Shown here: positions 1-5,948 of the stretch, piece after piece
Position numbering within the stretch: the first letter of the stretch is position 1
Layout: each line of letters starts with the position of its first letter
Assembly: GCA_050480705.1 (NCBI GenBank)
Contig: JBJHAX010000063.1
Coordinates: 1-10,110, forward strand
Direction of reading: 5' to 3'
DNA: 10,110 nt
From: JBJHAX01 sp050480705
GTDB taxonomy: Bacteria; Actinomycetota; Nitriliruptoria; Nitriliruptorales; Nitriliruptoraceae
Position numbers and translations under genes: made by a program
The notes under the pieces: generated by a model
What the model was told of the DNA's origin: nothing
What the model saw: only the letters and a program-made list of their open reading frames with translations
Databases searched by the model: none

Positions 1-849
1 AGACAGCCCGCGGGCTCCGAGAAGCTCAAGCGCCTTGTTGGCCACGGCGGCGTTCTGACGCTGATGGGCCCCGCGGAGGGCCAACGGGCCCTCGTAGTCT
101 TCCCGGCAGACCGAGAGGGGAGCACCAATCCGAGCGGCCTCGGTCCGAAGCACCTCCATCGCGTCGGATGGCTGGCCCGGAGCTACGGCAACGGGCACCC
201 CAGGTTTGAAGATCGACGCCTCCGCCCGTGCCACCTCGGCGAGCGAGGTGCCGAAGTACTCGAGGTGGTCGAGGCCGATCCGGGTCACCGCCATGACGCA
301 TGGCGCCAGAACAGCGGTGGCATCGAACTGGCCACCCAGCCCCGTCTCAACCACCGCCACGTCGACCTCGTACCGGGCGAAGCAAAGCATGCTCAACAGC
401 GTGGCTAGTTCGAAGTAGGTCAATCTGTCCTGGTGGGCGGGATCGTCCTGCCACGTGCACACACGACGCACCGTCTGGACCCCGTCCGCGAGTTCCTCGT
501 CCCCGACGGGACGCCCGTTGATCTGGACGCGCTCGGCGAAGCGATGCAGGTGGGGAGAGGTGTAGAGCCCGACGCGATAGCCGGCCATCTGGAGAGCGGA
601 GGCCGCCAGAGCACTGGTCGATCCCTTGCCATTCGTCCCCGCGACCAGCAGGACCGGAAACCGGCGATCGGGACGATCCAGATCCGCCAGGGCTCGCTCC
701 ATCCGGTGCAGCCCGAGGCGGACGCTGTGCATGCCGAGGGCATCGAGGTACCCCAACCCGTCCTCTTCAGTGCCCGGGGGACCGCCTTCGAGCTGGAGAC
801 CAGGCCGGAGGTTGTCGGGTCCGGCATCCGGTCTGGATGTGGCAGGCAT
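1..849 (-). CDS. folC: Bifunctional folylpolyglutamate/dihydrofolate synthase FolC, 5' two thirds (runs off the left edge)
   Basis: FolC adds glutamate to dihydropteroate and tetrahydrofolates in the cytoplasm, using ATP. Reading the minus strand from the ATG at 849-847 gives 283 residues open to the window edge; the family is usually about 420-450 aa, so the C-terminal ligase domain is outside. Visible motifs are LDALGMHSVRLGLHRME (35-51), the P-loop GTNGKGST (71-78), TSPHLHRF (97-104), ETGLGGQFDAT (168-178), GLDH (192-195), FKPGVPV (214-220) and the GAHQRQNAA segment (260-268). The start has purine-rich AGGG/GAGGA just upstream. About 30 residues precede the first conserved motif, so a later start is possible. 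It diverges from fabI across an 88-bp spacer. Odd point: where most FolC have EKAG before IxKPG, this one has AEAS, so the usual active-site lysine is replaced by glutamate. The family call is firm; normal activity is not certain. Confidence 0.93.
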   Translation of the reverse strand, partial: MPATSRPDAGPDNLRPGLQLEGGPPGTEEDGLGYLDALGMHSVRLGLHRMERALADLDRPDRRFPVLLVAGTNGKGSTSALAASALQMAGYRVGLYTSPHLHRFAERVQINGRPVGDEELADGVQTVRRVCTWQDDPAHQDRLTYFELATLLSMLCFARYEVDVAVVETGLGGQFDATAVLAPCVMAVTRIGLDHLEYFGTSLAEVARAEASIFKPGVPVAVAPGQPSDAMEVLRTEAARIGAPLSVCREDYEGPLALRGAHQRQNAAVANKALELLGARGLS

Positions 850-882
850 GTTCCTCGGCCCTGGTCGGGTCAGTCGGCGGCG

Positions 883-898
883 CGGTGGCTCGCCACCG
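883..898. promoter_or_regulatory. 16-bp palindrome in the folC-fabI divergent spacer
   Basis: Arms CGGTGGC (883-889) and GCCACCG (892-898) are perfect inverted repeats separated by two bases. They lie 34 bp before the folC start and 39 bp before the fabI start. The position suits an operator acting on one or both divergent promoters, or a short hairpin in a leader. No convincing -10/-35 pair is visible here, so the function is inferred from symmetry and place only. Confidence 0.4.
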
Positions 899-937
899 AT
901 CTCGAACTCGCCTCGTCGCCGCGTCCAGGAGAAACGC

Positions 938-1780
938 ATGATGCGAGATGCCGGTGACCCAATGCTATCGTCCGGCCGTCGCCCCAGGGAAAGCCAGCCG
1001 TTGCTCGAGAACAAGACGCTGCTCGTCACCGGCATCGCCAACACCGAAAGCATCGCGTTCGCGACCGCGCTCCACGCTGCGTCCGCCGGTGCTCGTCTCG
1101 TCCTCACCGCCTTCCCGCGAGACCTCGACGCCGCTCTCGCCTGCACGAAAGAGCTTCCGGTCAGGGCACCGGTGCTGCCGCTCGATCTCACCGACGCCCA
1201 GCAGGTGGCCGACGTCCGCGACCAGCTGCGAGCGGCTGTGGGCCACCTCGACGGGGCACTGCACGCCATAGCGTTCGCACCGCCAGACGCGCTGCAGTCG
1301 CTCCTGGGTGTGCCAAGCGACGCGACAGAGACGGCGTTTCGAACCAGCGTTCACAGCTACGTGATGCTGGCGCAGCTGCTCGCGGACCTCGCCCCTACGA
1401 GCGGCGCGAGCCTCGTCGGACTCGACTTCGACGCATCCCGAGCGTGGCCCGTCTACAACTGGATGGGCGTCTGCAAGGCGGCACTCGAGTCGACAAACCA
1501 GTACCTCGCCCGTCATCTGGGGCCGCGACGCATCCGTGCGAACCTGATCGCCGCAGGGCCGCTGGTGACCCGGGCAGCATCCGCGATCCCCGGGTTCGAC
1601 GAACTGCTACGGGCCTGGCAGCATGCGCCGCTACCGTGGAACGAGAAGGACGCGACCCCAGTCGCCCATGCGGCCTGCTTCCTGCTGTCCGACCTATCGG
1701 CGGCCATCACCGGTGAGATCCTCCACGTCGACGGTGGCCACCATGTCCTCGCAGCTACCCCAGCGACAGACCGGGCCTGA
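938..1780 (+). CDS. fabI: Enoyl-[acyl-carrier-protein] reductase (NADH), FabI/InhA type
   Basis: This enzyme reduces trans-2-enoyl-ACP in the last step of each fatty acid elongation round (FAS II), in the cytosol. The 280-aa protein is a short-chain dehydrogenase-like Rossmann fold. It shows the FabI-type nucleotide motif VTGIANTESIAF (30-41), LDLTD (82-86), HAIAFAP (109-115), GLDFDASRAWPVYNWMGVCK (161-180) with catalytic Tyr173 and Lys180 spaced as in InhA, NLIAAGPLVT (202-211), and a C-terminal LSDLSAAITGEILHVDGG segment (250-267). GLDF-SRA-P-YNWM and the WN-KDATPVA motif (234-243) resemble mycobacterial InhA more than enterobacterial FabI. The start at 938 is chosen for AGGAG at 927-931, six bases upstream; ATG 941 and ATG 962 are also in frame. 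Odd: the usual HSIGF motif reads HAIAF, changing two residues linked to inhibitor resistance in InhA and E. coli FabI. The next gene converges 26 bp downstream. Confidence 0.93.
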   Translation: MMRDAGDPMLSSGRRPRESQPLLENKTLLVTGIANTESIAFATALHAASAGARLVLTAFPRDLDAALACTKELPVRAPVLPLDLTDAQQVADVRDQLRAAVGHLDGALHAIAFAPPDALQSLLGVPSDATETAFRTSVHSYVMLAQLLADLAPTSGASLVGLDFDASRAWPVYNWMGVCKAALESTNQYLARHLGPRRIRANLIAAGPLVTRAASAIPGFDELLRAWQHAPLPWNEKDATPVAHAACFLLSDLSAAITGEILHVDGGHHVLAATPATDRA

Positions 1781-1806
1781 CCGCCTGCCGGCACACCGAC
1801 GCACCG

Positions 1807-2103
1807 TCAGGAAGCGCTCGAAGAGAAGCCGTGCCCGATAGCCTCCAGAAGCTCACCGACCTCGTGATGCGACTCGAGCGGGTGACGCAGAGGCCGGTCG
1901 CGGTTCAGCACGTAACGGTTACGGCGCCCGACCTTCTCCCGCCGGATGTAACCGCCCTTCTCGAGGTCAGACACGATCCCGACAGCGGTGCGCTCCGTGA
2001 TCCCGACGAGCTCCGCGATGTCACGCAGCCGCAACTTCGGATCGCGCGCGACAGCCAACAGCACATGAGCGTGGTTGGTCAGGAACGTCCAGTCGTCAGA
2101 CAT
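1807..2103 (-). CDS. Small winged helix-turn-helix transcriptional regulator (MarR/ArsR-like)
   Basis: The 98-aa protein is one compact DNA-binding domain. It has a first helix around residues 8-20 (LTNHAHVLLAVARDP), a helix-turn-helix LRLRDIAELVGITERTAVGI (24-43), a connecting helix SDLEKGGYIRRE (45-56) and a basic wing VGRRNRYVL (58-66), followed by PLRHPLE and a short C-terminal helix. This arrangement matches a widespread family of about 100-120-aa actinobacterial wHTH proteins without a ligand domain. The start at 2103 follows GGGAG (minus strand, 2116-2112) by eight bases. The frame remains open to 2178, but those 25 extra residues do not look conserved. It converges on fabI. No target is identified; it could regulate itself or neighbours. 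Confidence 0.85.
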   Translation of the reverse strand: MSDDWTFLTNHAHVLLAVARDPKLRLRDIAELVGITERTAVGIVSDLEKGGYIRREKVGRRNRYVLNRDRPLRHPLESHHEVGELLEAIGHGFSSSAS

Positions 2104-2130
2104 CGGCCATACTCCCGCACCAGTGCACCG

Positions 2131-2136
2131 AGGATA
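2131..2136 (-). promoter_or_regulatory. Candidate -10 element for the wHTH regulator
   Basis: Minus-strand TATCCT matches the actinobacterial TANNNT consensus and lies 28 bp ahead of the wHTH start codon, with its ribosome site in between. It sits inside an imperfect dyad (CCAGT at 2120-2124, ACTGG at 2136-2140), which would fit autoregulation. The -35 region is poor. The rest of the 131-bp gap (2104-2234) shows nothing else. Confidence 0.25.
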
Positions 2137-2234
2137 CTGGACGCACGAAGAGGAACACTTCCGTCGGACCTCCGGCATCCGTCCGCTCGCCGCGCGATAC
2201 CTCCGCCTCCAGCCGGCCCGGTCACCGATGCTCT

Positions 2235-2444
2235 CTAGGACTCACCCACGCGCAGGCACCGGTCGATGTCGATGCCGTACAGCACGGCTCGGGCGACGGC
2301 ATGCCAGTTGACCCCCGTCTCGGACTGGTCGTCGAGCTCGCCGGTCTGTAGCGTCACGTCCCAGACGTCGAGCTGGTCCTGATCGGGGTCCTGCCAGAGA
2401 AGGCGTTCGAGTCCGTACTCGATCCGAAGCAGCTCGTCGCGCAT
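2235..2444 (-). CDS. Small acidic protein of unknown function (69 aa)
   Basis: I do not recognise this protein. It starts at ATG 2444-2442, preceded by GAGG seven bases upstream on the minus strand, and encodes 69 residues. The composition is protein-like and acidic: MRDELLRIEYGLERLLW forms a likely amphipathic helix, followed by an Asp/Gln-rich stretch (DPDQDQLDVWDV) and a C-terminal HAVARAVLYGIDIDRCL helix. There is no signal peptide or membrane segment. It lies 73 bp downstream of the AbiEii toxin gene on the same strand, so it may be cotranscribed with the abiE pair, and 131 bp upstream of the wHTH regulator. Competing frames here read as Arg/Pro/Ala-rich shadows, which favours this frame. 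Moderate confidence that it is real; function unknown. Confidence 0.55.
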   Translation of the reverse strand: MRDELLRIEYGLERLLWQDPDQDQLDVWDVTLQTGELDDQSETGVNWHAVARAVLYGIDIDRCLRVGES

Positions 2445-2517
2445 GCCCTCGCCTCGCGGGTGACCGAGCCGATGTGGCGGGTCCAGCCGTCATCAGTCAC
2501 CGCGCCATGATCGTAGG

Positions 2518-3480
2518 TCACAGCCCCGACGCGGACCGTCGCACGGCGTCGCAGCACTCGTGGAAGCTCGGACGCGCCGCGCCTTCCCATAGCAAGCTGC
2601 CGAGGACGACGCTGTCGTAGGCCGCCTTCGTTGGTTCGTTGACCGGGGCCGAGGGGTCGAAGGCCTCGCTCGCAGCGAAGCCCCCGGCGGGCCGTCCCCG
2701 TGAGGGAAGGCCGGCGGCTCGGGTGAAGGTCTCGACGTCCCGTGCCATGGTTGCGACGGCACGGGGATCGGACAGCTCGCCGGCGATGCGTTCATCGCCC
2801 AGCAGACACCAGACGTCGTAGTAGTGCCGTGCGACCGCGAAGCGACGTTCGGCTTCCCCGGCAGCTGCGGCGTGCAGGAGCATCAGCTTCTCCACCGCGG
2901 TGCGGACGGGATCGAGCACGTCGACCTCGAATGGCTCGAACTCGGCGAAGGGCCCATCGACACCCAGCGCGGGACCGTGCTCGGCGATGAGGCTGCGCAC
3001 GGCGTGGCGTTCGTGCGGGTAGGTGCCGCCCCAGTGCCCGATCTCGACGAGTACGCCCTCGTGGCGCAGCGGCTGCAGCGTCTGGCGGGTCGGGTAGGCA
3101 AGGGTGACCGCGCGCTTCTCGCCCTTGCTCGACTTGTCGCCGACCGGCTGCCCGTCTAGCCCCGTCGCCTCGATGGCGCCTTCGCACAGTGCCTTGAGGA
3201 CCTTGTGGCGCGCACCGGCCGAGTCGTCGTGGCGGAGCACGGCGAGGACGTCGATGTCCTCGGAGAAGCGATGGATGAGCCCGAACACCTTCGACAGGCT
3301 GGTGCCGCCCTTGAAGTAGACCGGCACACCGAGCGCCTCGGCGACTCGTGCGATACCCCGCAACGCCTCGGTCAGCCAGAAGTCCTTCTCGACGTGCGCC
3401 GCTGGTACCCCGGTGGCCTCCGCGACCGCCGTGGCCGCGACCTCCAGTCCGTCGAGATCATCACGCAGGCGCTCGACCAT
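2518..3480 (-). CDS. abiEii: AbiEii/AbiGii family nucleotidyltransferase toxin (type IV toxin-antitoxin)
   Basis: AbiEii is the toxin half of the AbiE abortive-infection/type IV toxin-antitoxin system, a DNA polymerase beta-like nucleotidyltransferase whose activity halts growth. The 320-aa protein has the family start VEKDFWLTEAL (30-40), the nucleotidyltransferase core FKGGTSLSKVFGLIHRFSED (56-75) continuing into IDV, giving the GG[S/T]-x-D-x-D metal site with Asp75 and Asp77, the EKLMLLHAAAAGEAERRFAVA helix region (about 197-217), and HYYDVWCLL, a common AbiEii signature. Length is normal and no core residue is missing. Its ATG shares one base with the stop of the upstream antitoxin (TGATG) and has no strong ribosome site of its own, so translation is probably coupled. 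The cellular target and any phage specificity cannot be told from sequence. Confidence 0.92.
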   Translation of the reverse strand: MVERLRDDLDGLEVAATAVAEATGVPAAHVEKDFWLTEALRGIARVAEALGVPVYFKGGTSLSKVFGLIHRFSEDIDVLAVLRHDDSAGARHKVLKALCEGAIEATGLDGQPVGDKSSKGEKRAVTLAYPTRQTLQPLRHEGVLVEIGHWGGTYPHERHAVRSLIAEHGPALGVDGPFAEFEPFEVDVLDPVRTAVEKLMLLHAAAAGEAERRFAVARHYYDVWCLLGDERIAGELSDPRAVATMARDVETFTRAAGLPSRGRPAGGFAASEAFDPSAPVNEPTKAAYDSVVLGSLLWEGAARPSFHECCDAVRRSASGL

Positions 3481-4109
3481 CAGACGGAAGCCAGCACGGG
3501 TAGCGCTTCGGCCAGCCGGCGCCAGCGTTCTCTCGCCGAGCGGTCGTGCTCCTCCTCGACGGCCACCGCGACACGGTCGGGCCGGATCCGCCCTTCCCGG
3601 ACAGCTTCATCCACGGCGGAGACGAGGTCCTCCCAGGGCCGTTCTGCAACCTGGTCGAACGCACGCAGCACCTCCAGGAGCGCCACCTCGTACGGGTTCA
3701 GGTCGTGCTCACGACGTGAGTAGGGGCGCGAGGAGAACCGGACGCCACGCATCCGCTCCGGCGCACGTCCCGGAACACCGACACGTTCGACCGCCGGGAC
3801 CTGGGTGGTCAACCCGAACACGCGAGCCGCGCTCACCCCGGCCGGTCCTGCACCACGGCCACCGACGTGCAACCCGGCCTCGAGCGGCGCTGGTCGAGCA
3901 CGCCGCCCGAAACGAGCAGGCGGCGGCTTCCAGTAGGTCCCGCGACGAACCCGCACGATCTCACCGTCTGCGGCCATCCTCGACAGCGCCGACTCGACGG
4001 CCCTCGGTGACCCCGGGACGTCCCGCGAGTCGAAGAACGCACGGTCCGGGAGTCGATCGATCCACCGTCGCACTCCCTCTGCCACCGAACCAGCCTGCCT
4101 GACGCCCAT
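3480..4109 (-). CDS. abiEi: AbiEi-like antitoxin with N-terminal winged helix
   Basis: AbiEi proteins neutralise AbiEii without direct complex formation (type IV) and, in the studied streptococcal example, repress their own promoter by binding inverted repeats. The 209-aa protein has an N-terminal wHTH (about 10-62: helix AEGVRRWIDRLPD, recognition helix SPRAVESALSRMAADGEIV, wing RVRRGTYWKP). A second domain follows containing GPAGVSAARVFGLTTQVPAV (88-107), the 'A-x-LGLTTQ-P' type motif typical of this antitoxin group, and a helical C-terminus (139-205). The ATG at 4109 follows AGGTGG by seven bases. It is the first gene of the abiE pair and overlaps the toxin by one base. Identification rests on the motif and toxin linkage; the precise subfamily (DUF6088-like) is tentative. 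Confidence 0.87.
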   Translation of the reverse strand: MGVRQAGSVAEGVRRWIDRLPDRAFFDSRDVPGSPRAVESALSRMAADGEIVRVRRGTYWKPPPARFGRRARPAPLEAGLHVGGRGAGPAGVSAARVFGLTTQVPAVERVGVPGRAPERMRGVRFSSRPYSRREHDLNPYEVALLEVLRAFDQVAERPWEDLVSAVDEAVREGRIRPDRVAVAVEEEHDRSARERWRRLAEALPVLASV

Positions 4110-4134
4110 CCTGATACCACCTATGTTGCGAGCT
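4110..4134. repeat. abiEi-proximal copy of a degenerate ~25-bp site
   Basis: This site directly abuts the abiEi start codon and includes its ribosome site. Aligned on the plus strand with 4341-4365 it matches at 17 of 25 positions, sharing CTGAT, ACC and GTTGCGA at identical spacing. It could be an AbiEi or other repressor site. The match is imperfect, so chance or shared promoter features remain possible. Confidence 0.35.
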
Positions 4135-4143
4135 TTTCGTGTC

Positions 4144-4149
4144 AGAATA
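4144..4149 (-). promoter_or_regulatory. Candidate -10 element of the abiE promoter
   Basis: Minus-strand TATTCT fits TANNNT and lies 34 bp before the abiEi start. The hexamer 17 bp further upstream (TAGCGA) is a weak -35. The inverted repeat at 4158-4178 would overlap the -35/spacer region, placing it well for repression. Confidence 0.3.
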
Positions 4150-4157
4150 CTCGCAGA

Positions 4158-4178
4158 CCGCCGGTTTCGCTACGGCGG
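4158..4178. repeat. Inverted repeat, 6-bp perfect arms, upstream of abiE
   Basis: CCGCCG (4158-4163) and CGGCGG (4173-4178) flank nine bases. It sits just upstream of the candidate abiE -10, a place suited to an operator. In GC-rich DNA short arms of this kind also arise by chance. Confidence 0.35.
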
Positions 4179-4191
4179 ATCTCTCACCATT

Positions 4192-4221
4192 GACCGCAGC
4201 CGGTGATCAATCCGTGCGGTC
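4192..4221. repeat. Inverted repeat, 7-bp perfect arms with 16-base centre
   Basis: GACCGCA (4192-4198) pairs with TGCGGTC (4215-4221); the centre contains the palindrome TGATCA. There is no T-run on either side, so a factor-independent terminator is unlikely. It could be an operator for the abiE side or a hairpin in a leader transcript. Confidence 0.35.
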
Positions 4222-4340
4222 CGTCGGCGTCCGGTGTCTTCCGAAAGTGGTGTAGGTCGCGCGTCCGAGCCATCCGAACTCGAGCGCTCCCACTGGGCAA
4301 ACTTCACGCACCGCCGTCCTTCCCGTTCGGACAGCGACGA

Positions 4341-4365
4341 TCTGATGTAACCAAGGTTGCGAATT
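4341..4365. promoter_or_regulatory. Operator-like site, core GTAACCAAGGTTGC at 4347-4360
   Basis: AACC-AA-GGTT (4349-4358) is a near-palindrome inside a 14-bp core that matches the minus strand of the chr operator core at 8918-8931 in 13 of 14 positions. It also resembles the abiEi-proximal site at 4110-4134. It lies about 120 bp upstream of the start chosen for the plus-strand membrane-protein gene, so it could control that pair or a long-range abiE element. Confidence 0.45.
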
Positions 4366-4482
4366 AGTAGGGTGATGGATGCCTCGGCCGGTCGAGCTGG
4401 CCAGCATGCCCGCCGGGACAGTGCGCATCCGACGCGGCGGTCACCGCTGGGCTGGGGCATCACCGGATGCATCGGAGTCATC

Positions 4483-4857
4483 GTGGAACCGACCGGCAAC
4501 CTGATCGGCGGGCTCGTCGTGCTCGCGATCGTCGTCTACGCCGCGCTGCGCTGGCGACGACGATCGCGCACCGCGGGCAGACAAGCGACCGATCCTGGCC
4601 AGTTCGCCGAGTACCTCGCGACCGACCAGCCCAACCGGCAACGCCGTCGCGGCGCTGCGCAGGGCACGAGCCGCGACGAGTTTGCGTCGACGCCGTCCGA
4701 TCCGGGTACTGGACGCCACAGTGCAGGTCCCGGGCCACGTGCCACCGCCGATCCCCGCACCCAGCAAGACGCTGGCCTGCCCGGCGGCGACCTGGCGCCA
4801 CCACCCGATGAGGACATCCCCAGCCGTCCGGACCGCAACGCCAGGAGGGAACCGTGA
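4483..4857 (+). CDS. Small single-span membrane protein with long hydrophilic tail, unknown function
   Basis: No family recognised. From GTG 4483, preceded by GGAG at 4474-4477 (five-base spacing), it encodes 124 residues. Residues 6-24 (NLIGGLVVLAIVVYAALRW) form one transmembrane segment followed at once by RRRSR, the expected positive-inside stop, which predicts an outside N-terminus and a cytoplasmic tail. The remaining 95 residues are polar, rich in Gly, Pro, Arg, Asp and Gln, and look disordered. An in-frame ATG at 4375 would add 36 residues; the GTG is preferred because of its ribosome site and because the protein then begins right at the membrane span. Its TGA overlaps the GTG of the next gene (GTGA), which implies translational coupling and supports this frame over antisense alternatives. 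Confidence 0.6.
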   Translation: MEPTGNLIGGLVVLAIVVYAALRWRRRSRTAGRQATDPGQFAEYLATDQPNRQRRRGAAQGTSRDEFASTPSDPGTGRHSAGPGPRATADPRTQQDAGLPGGDLAPPPDEDIPSRPDRNARREP

Positions 4858-5057
4858 GGCCACACAACACCCTCGACTGGATCGCGTTCGTGCTGCTGGT
4901 GACCGGCGCGCTGGCGTGGGGCTACTTCGTCACGGACGTCAACATCCTCGACCGACTGCTGGGACCCATCGCCGACCCGGCCGACGACATCGCGTTCGTG
5001 CTCATCGGCGCAGCCGGCCTCTACGCCATCGTTCGTGTCGCGACGACGCGACGGTAG
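4854..5057 (+). CDS. DUF378-like small membrane protein
   Basis: The 67-aa protein has two hydrophobic spans: about 8-26 (LDWIAFVLLVTGALAWGYF) and about 46-63 (IAFVLIGAAGLYAIVRVA). They are joined by a polar loop with DVNILDRLLGP. The LDWIA-x-x-L-x-x-x-GAL-W-G opening and the IGAAGLY-I second span match the DUF378 family of short bacterial membrane proteins, whose function is not established. GTG 4854 is the start because a perfect AGGAGG lies at 4843-4848, five bases upstream; it overlaps the previous stop by four bases. The pair converges on fetB, with 90 bp between that hold no clear terminator. Family assignment is good; role unknown. Confidence 0.82.
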   Translation: MRPHNTLDWIAFVLLVTGALAWGYFVTDVNILDRLLGPIADPADDIAFVLIGAAGLYAIVRVATTRR

Positions 5058-5147
5058 GTGACGTGCGCCTCGGCACCGAGACGGAACCGGCCGCGACGTG
5101 TGCAAGGCAACGGCTGGCACGGTGGGGGCGACTCCGGGCAGGCAAGG

Positions 5148-5948
5148 CTAGGTCGATGTGGATCCCTGATCTTCGCCAGGGGTCGGTGTGAGGAGCCGGT
5201 GGTCGGCGGTGAACAGTCGCCGGAGCAGCCCGAGGCCGATGACGGTTGTGGTGGTGGCTGCGGCACCGAGGACGAGGAACATCACGACGGCCTGGACGAG
5301 CACGGCGTCGACGGGGCGCACACCGGCGAGGATGAGTCCCGTCATGGCACCGGGGAGGAAGACCAGGCCCACGGCCTTGGTGGTCTCGATCTGCGGGATC
5401 AGGGCGGTTCGCAGCGCTGCGGCGAGGTAGGGGCGCGCGGCGTCACGTGAGGGCAGGCCGAGCGCGAGTCGGACCTCGATCTCGTCGGCCCGTGCGGTGG
5501 TCTCCTCGATGATCCGGCGGGCGGCCAGCACCGTGGCGTTCATGGAGTTGCCCACCATCATCCCGCCGAGGGGGACGAGGGTGCGCGGCTCGAGGGGGAA
5601 GATCCCGAGTCCGAACAGCGTGCCGAGCGTCACGACGGCGGAGGCGCCGTAGGCGGCAAGAGCCAGCGGGAACACGCCGTTGGCCTCGGGCACGCGGCGG
5701 CGAACGACGTCGGCGGCGAACAGGGTCATCGCGACGATCCACAGCCACGACCAGATCAGCGGTGCGTCGGGGTCGAGGACGATGGTGAGCGCCGAGCCGA
5801 CCAGCAGCAACTGGACGATCGCGCGACTGGATGCCCACACGATCCGGGGTTCCAGGCCGAGTCGTTGCCAGGCGGACAGTGCGACGGCAACGGCGACGAG
5901 GACGAGCGAGAGTGCGAGTCCAAGGAGGGAGACGTCAGCTTGGGGCAT
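5148..5948 (-). CDS. fetB: FetB-like (UPF0014) ABC transporter permease
   Basis: FetB is the membrane half of FetAB, reported in E. coli to export iron and protect against oxidative stress. The 266-aa protein is close to the usual length (about 260 aa) and has around seven hydrophobic segments. Family landmarks are SSRAIVQLLLVG (40-51), the highly conserved PLGGMMVGNSMNATVLA (126-142), LALGLPSRDA (161-170), ALIPQIETTKAVGLVFLPGA (182-201) and MTGLILAGVRP-DAV (202-215). The ATG at 5948 lies inside the end of fetA (14-bp overlap) and follows AGGGGA by six bases. It is the last gene of the chr-fet operon. The true substrate is inferred from the family only. Confidence 0.9.
   Translation of the reverse strand: MPQADVSLLGLALSLVLVAVAVALSAWQRLGLEPRIVWASSRAIVQLLLVGSALTIVLDPDAPLIWSWLWIVAMTLFAADVVRRRVPEANGVFPLALAAYGASAVVTLGTLFGLGIFPLEPRTLVPLGGMMVGNSMNATVLAARRIIEETTARADEIEVRLALGLPSRDAARPYLAAALRTALIPQIETTKAVGLVFLPGAMTGLILAGVRPVDAVLVQAVVMFLVLGAAATTTTVIGLGLLRRLFTADHRLLTPTPGEDQGSTST

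Larger units (their letters stand above)
4110..4482. other. 373-bp non-coding region between divergent abiE and the small membrane-protein pair
   Basis: No open frame here looks like a protein: frames are Arg/Pro-rich and lack good starts, apart from a possible upstream extension of the 4483 gene from ATG 4375. The stretch is less GC-rich than its surroundings near 4110-4150 and 4340-4380. It contains two similar sites (4110-4134 and 4341-4365) and two inverted repeats (4158-4178 and 4192-4221), each listed separately. It must hold the abiE promoter and probably the promoter of the plus-strand pair. No tRNA or other RNA gene was recognised. Confidence 0.6.

Noticed and set aside
420..827. Minus-strand 135-aa frame inside folC
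   Set aside because: It is a shifted frame of folC; the true frame carries the P-loop and other FolC motifs through the same bases.
1911..1922. GTAAC-G-GTTAC palindrome resembling the AACC/GGTT sites
   Set aside because: It falls within the wHTH coding sequence at the RNRYV codons and is explained by codon choice.
4170..4499. Minus-strand 109-aa frame upstream of abiE
   Set aside because: No recognisable family, unlikely composition and no ribosome site; the region is better read as regulatory.
4441..4870. Minus-strand frames opposite the 4483-5057 membrane proteins
   Set aside because: They are Arg/Gly/Ala-rich with no good ribosome site or hydrophobic pattern, whereas the plus strand has a membrane span, GTGA coupling and AGGAGG.
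5164..5181. CCCTG/CAGGG stem near the end of fetB as a terminator
   Set aside because: It lies inside the fetB coding end, has a 5-bp stem and no T-run on either strand.
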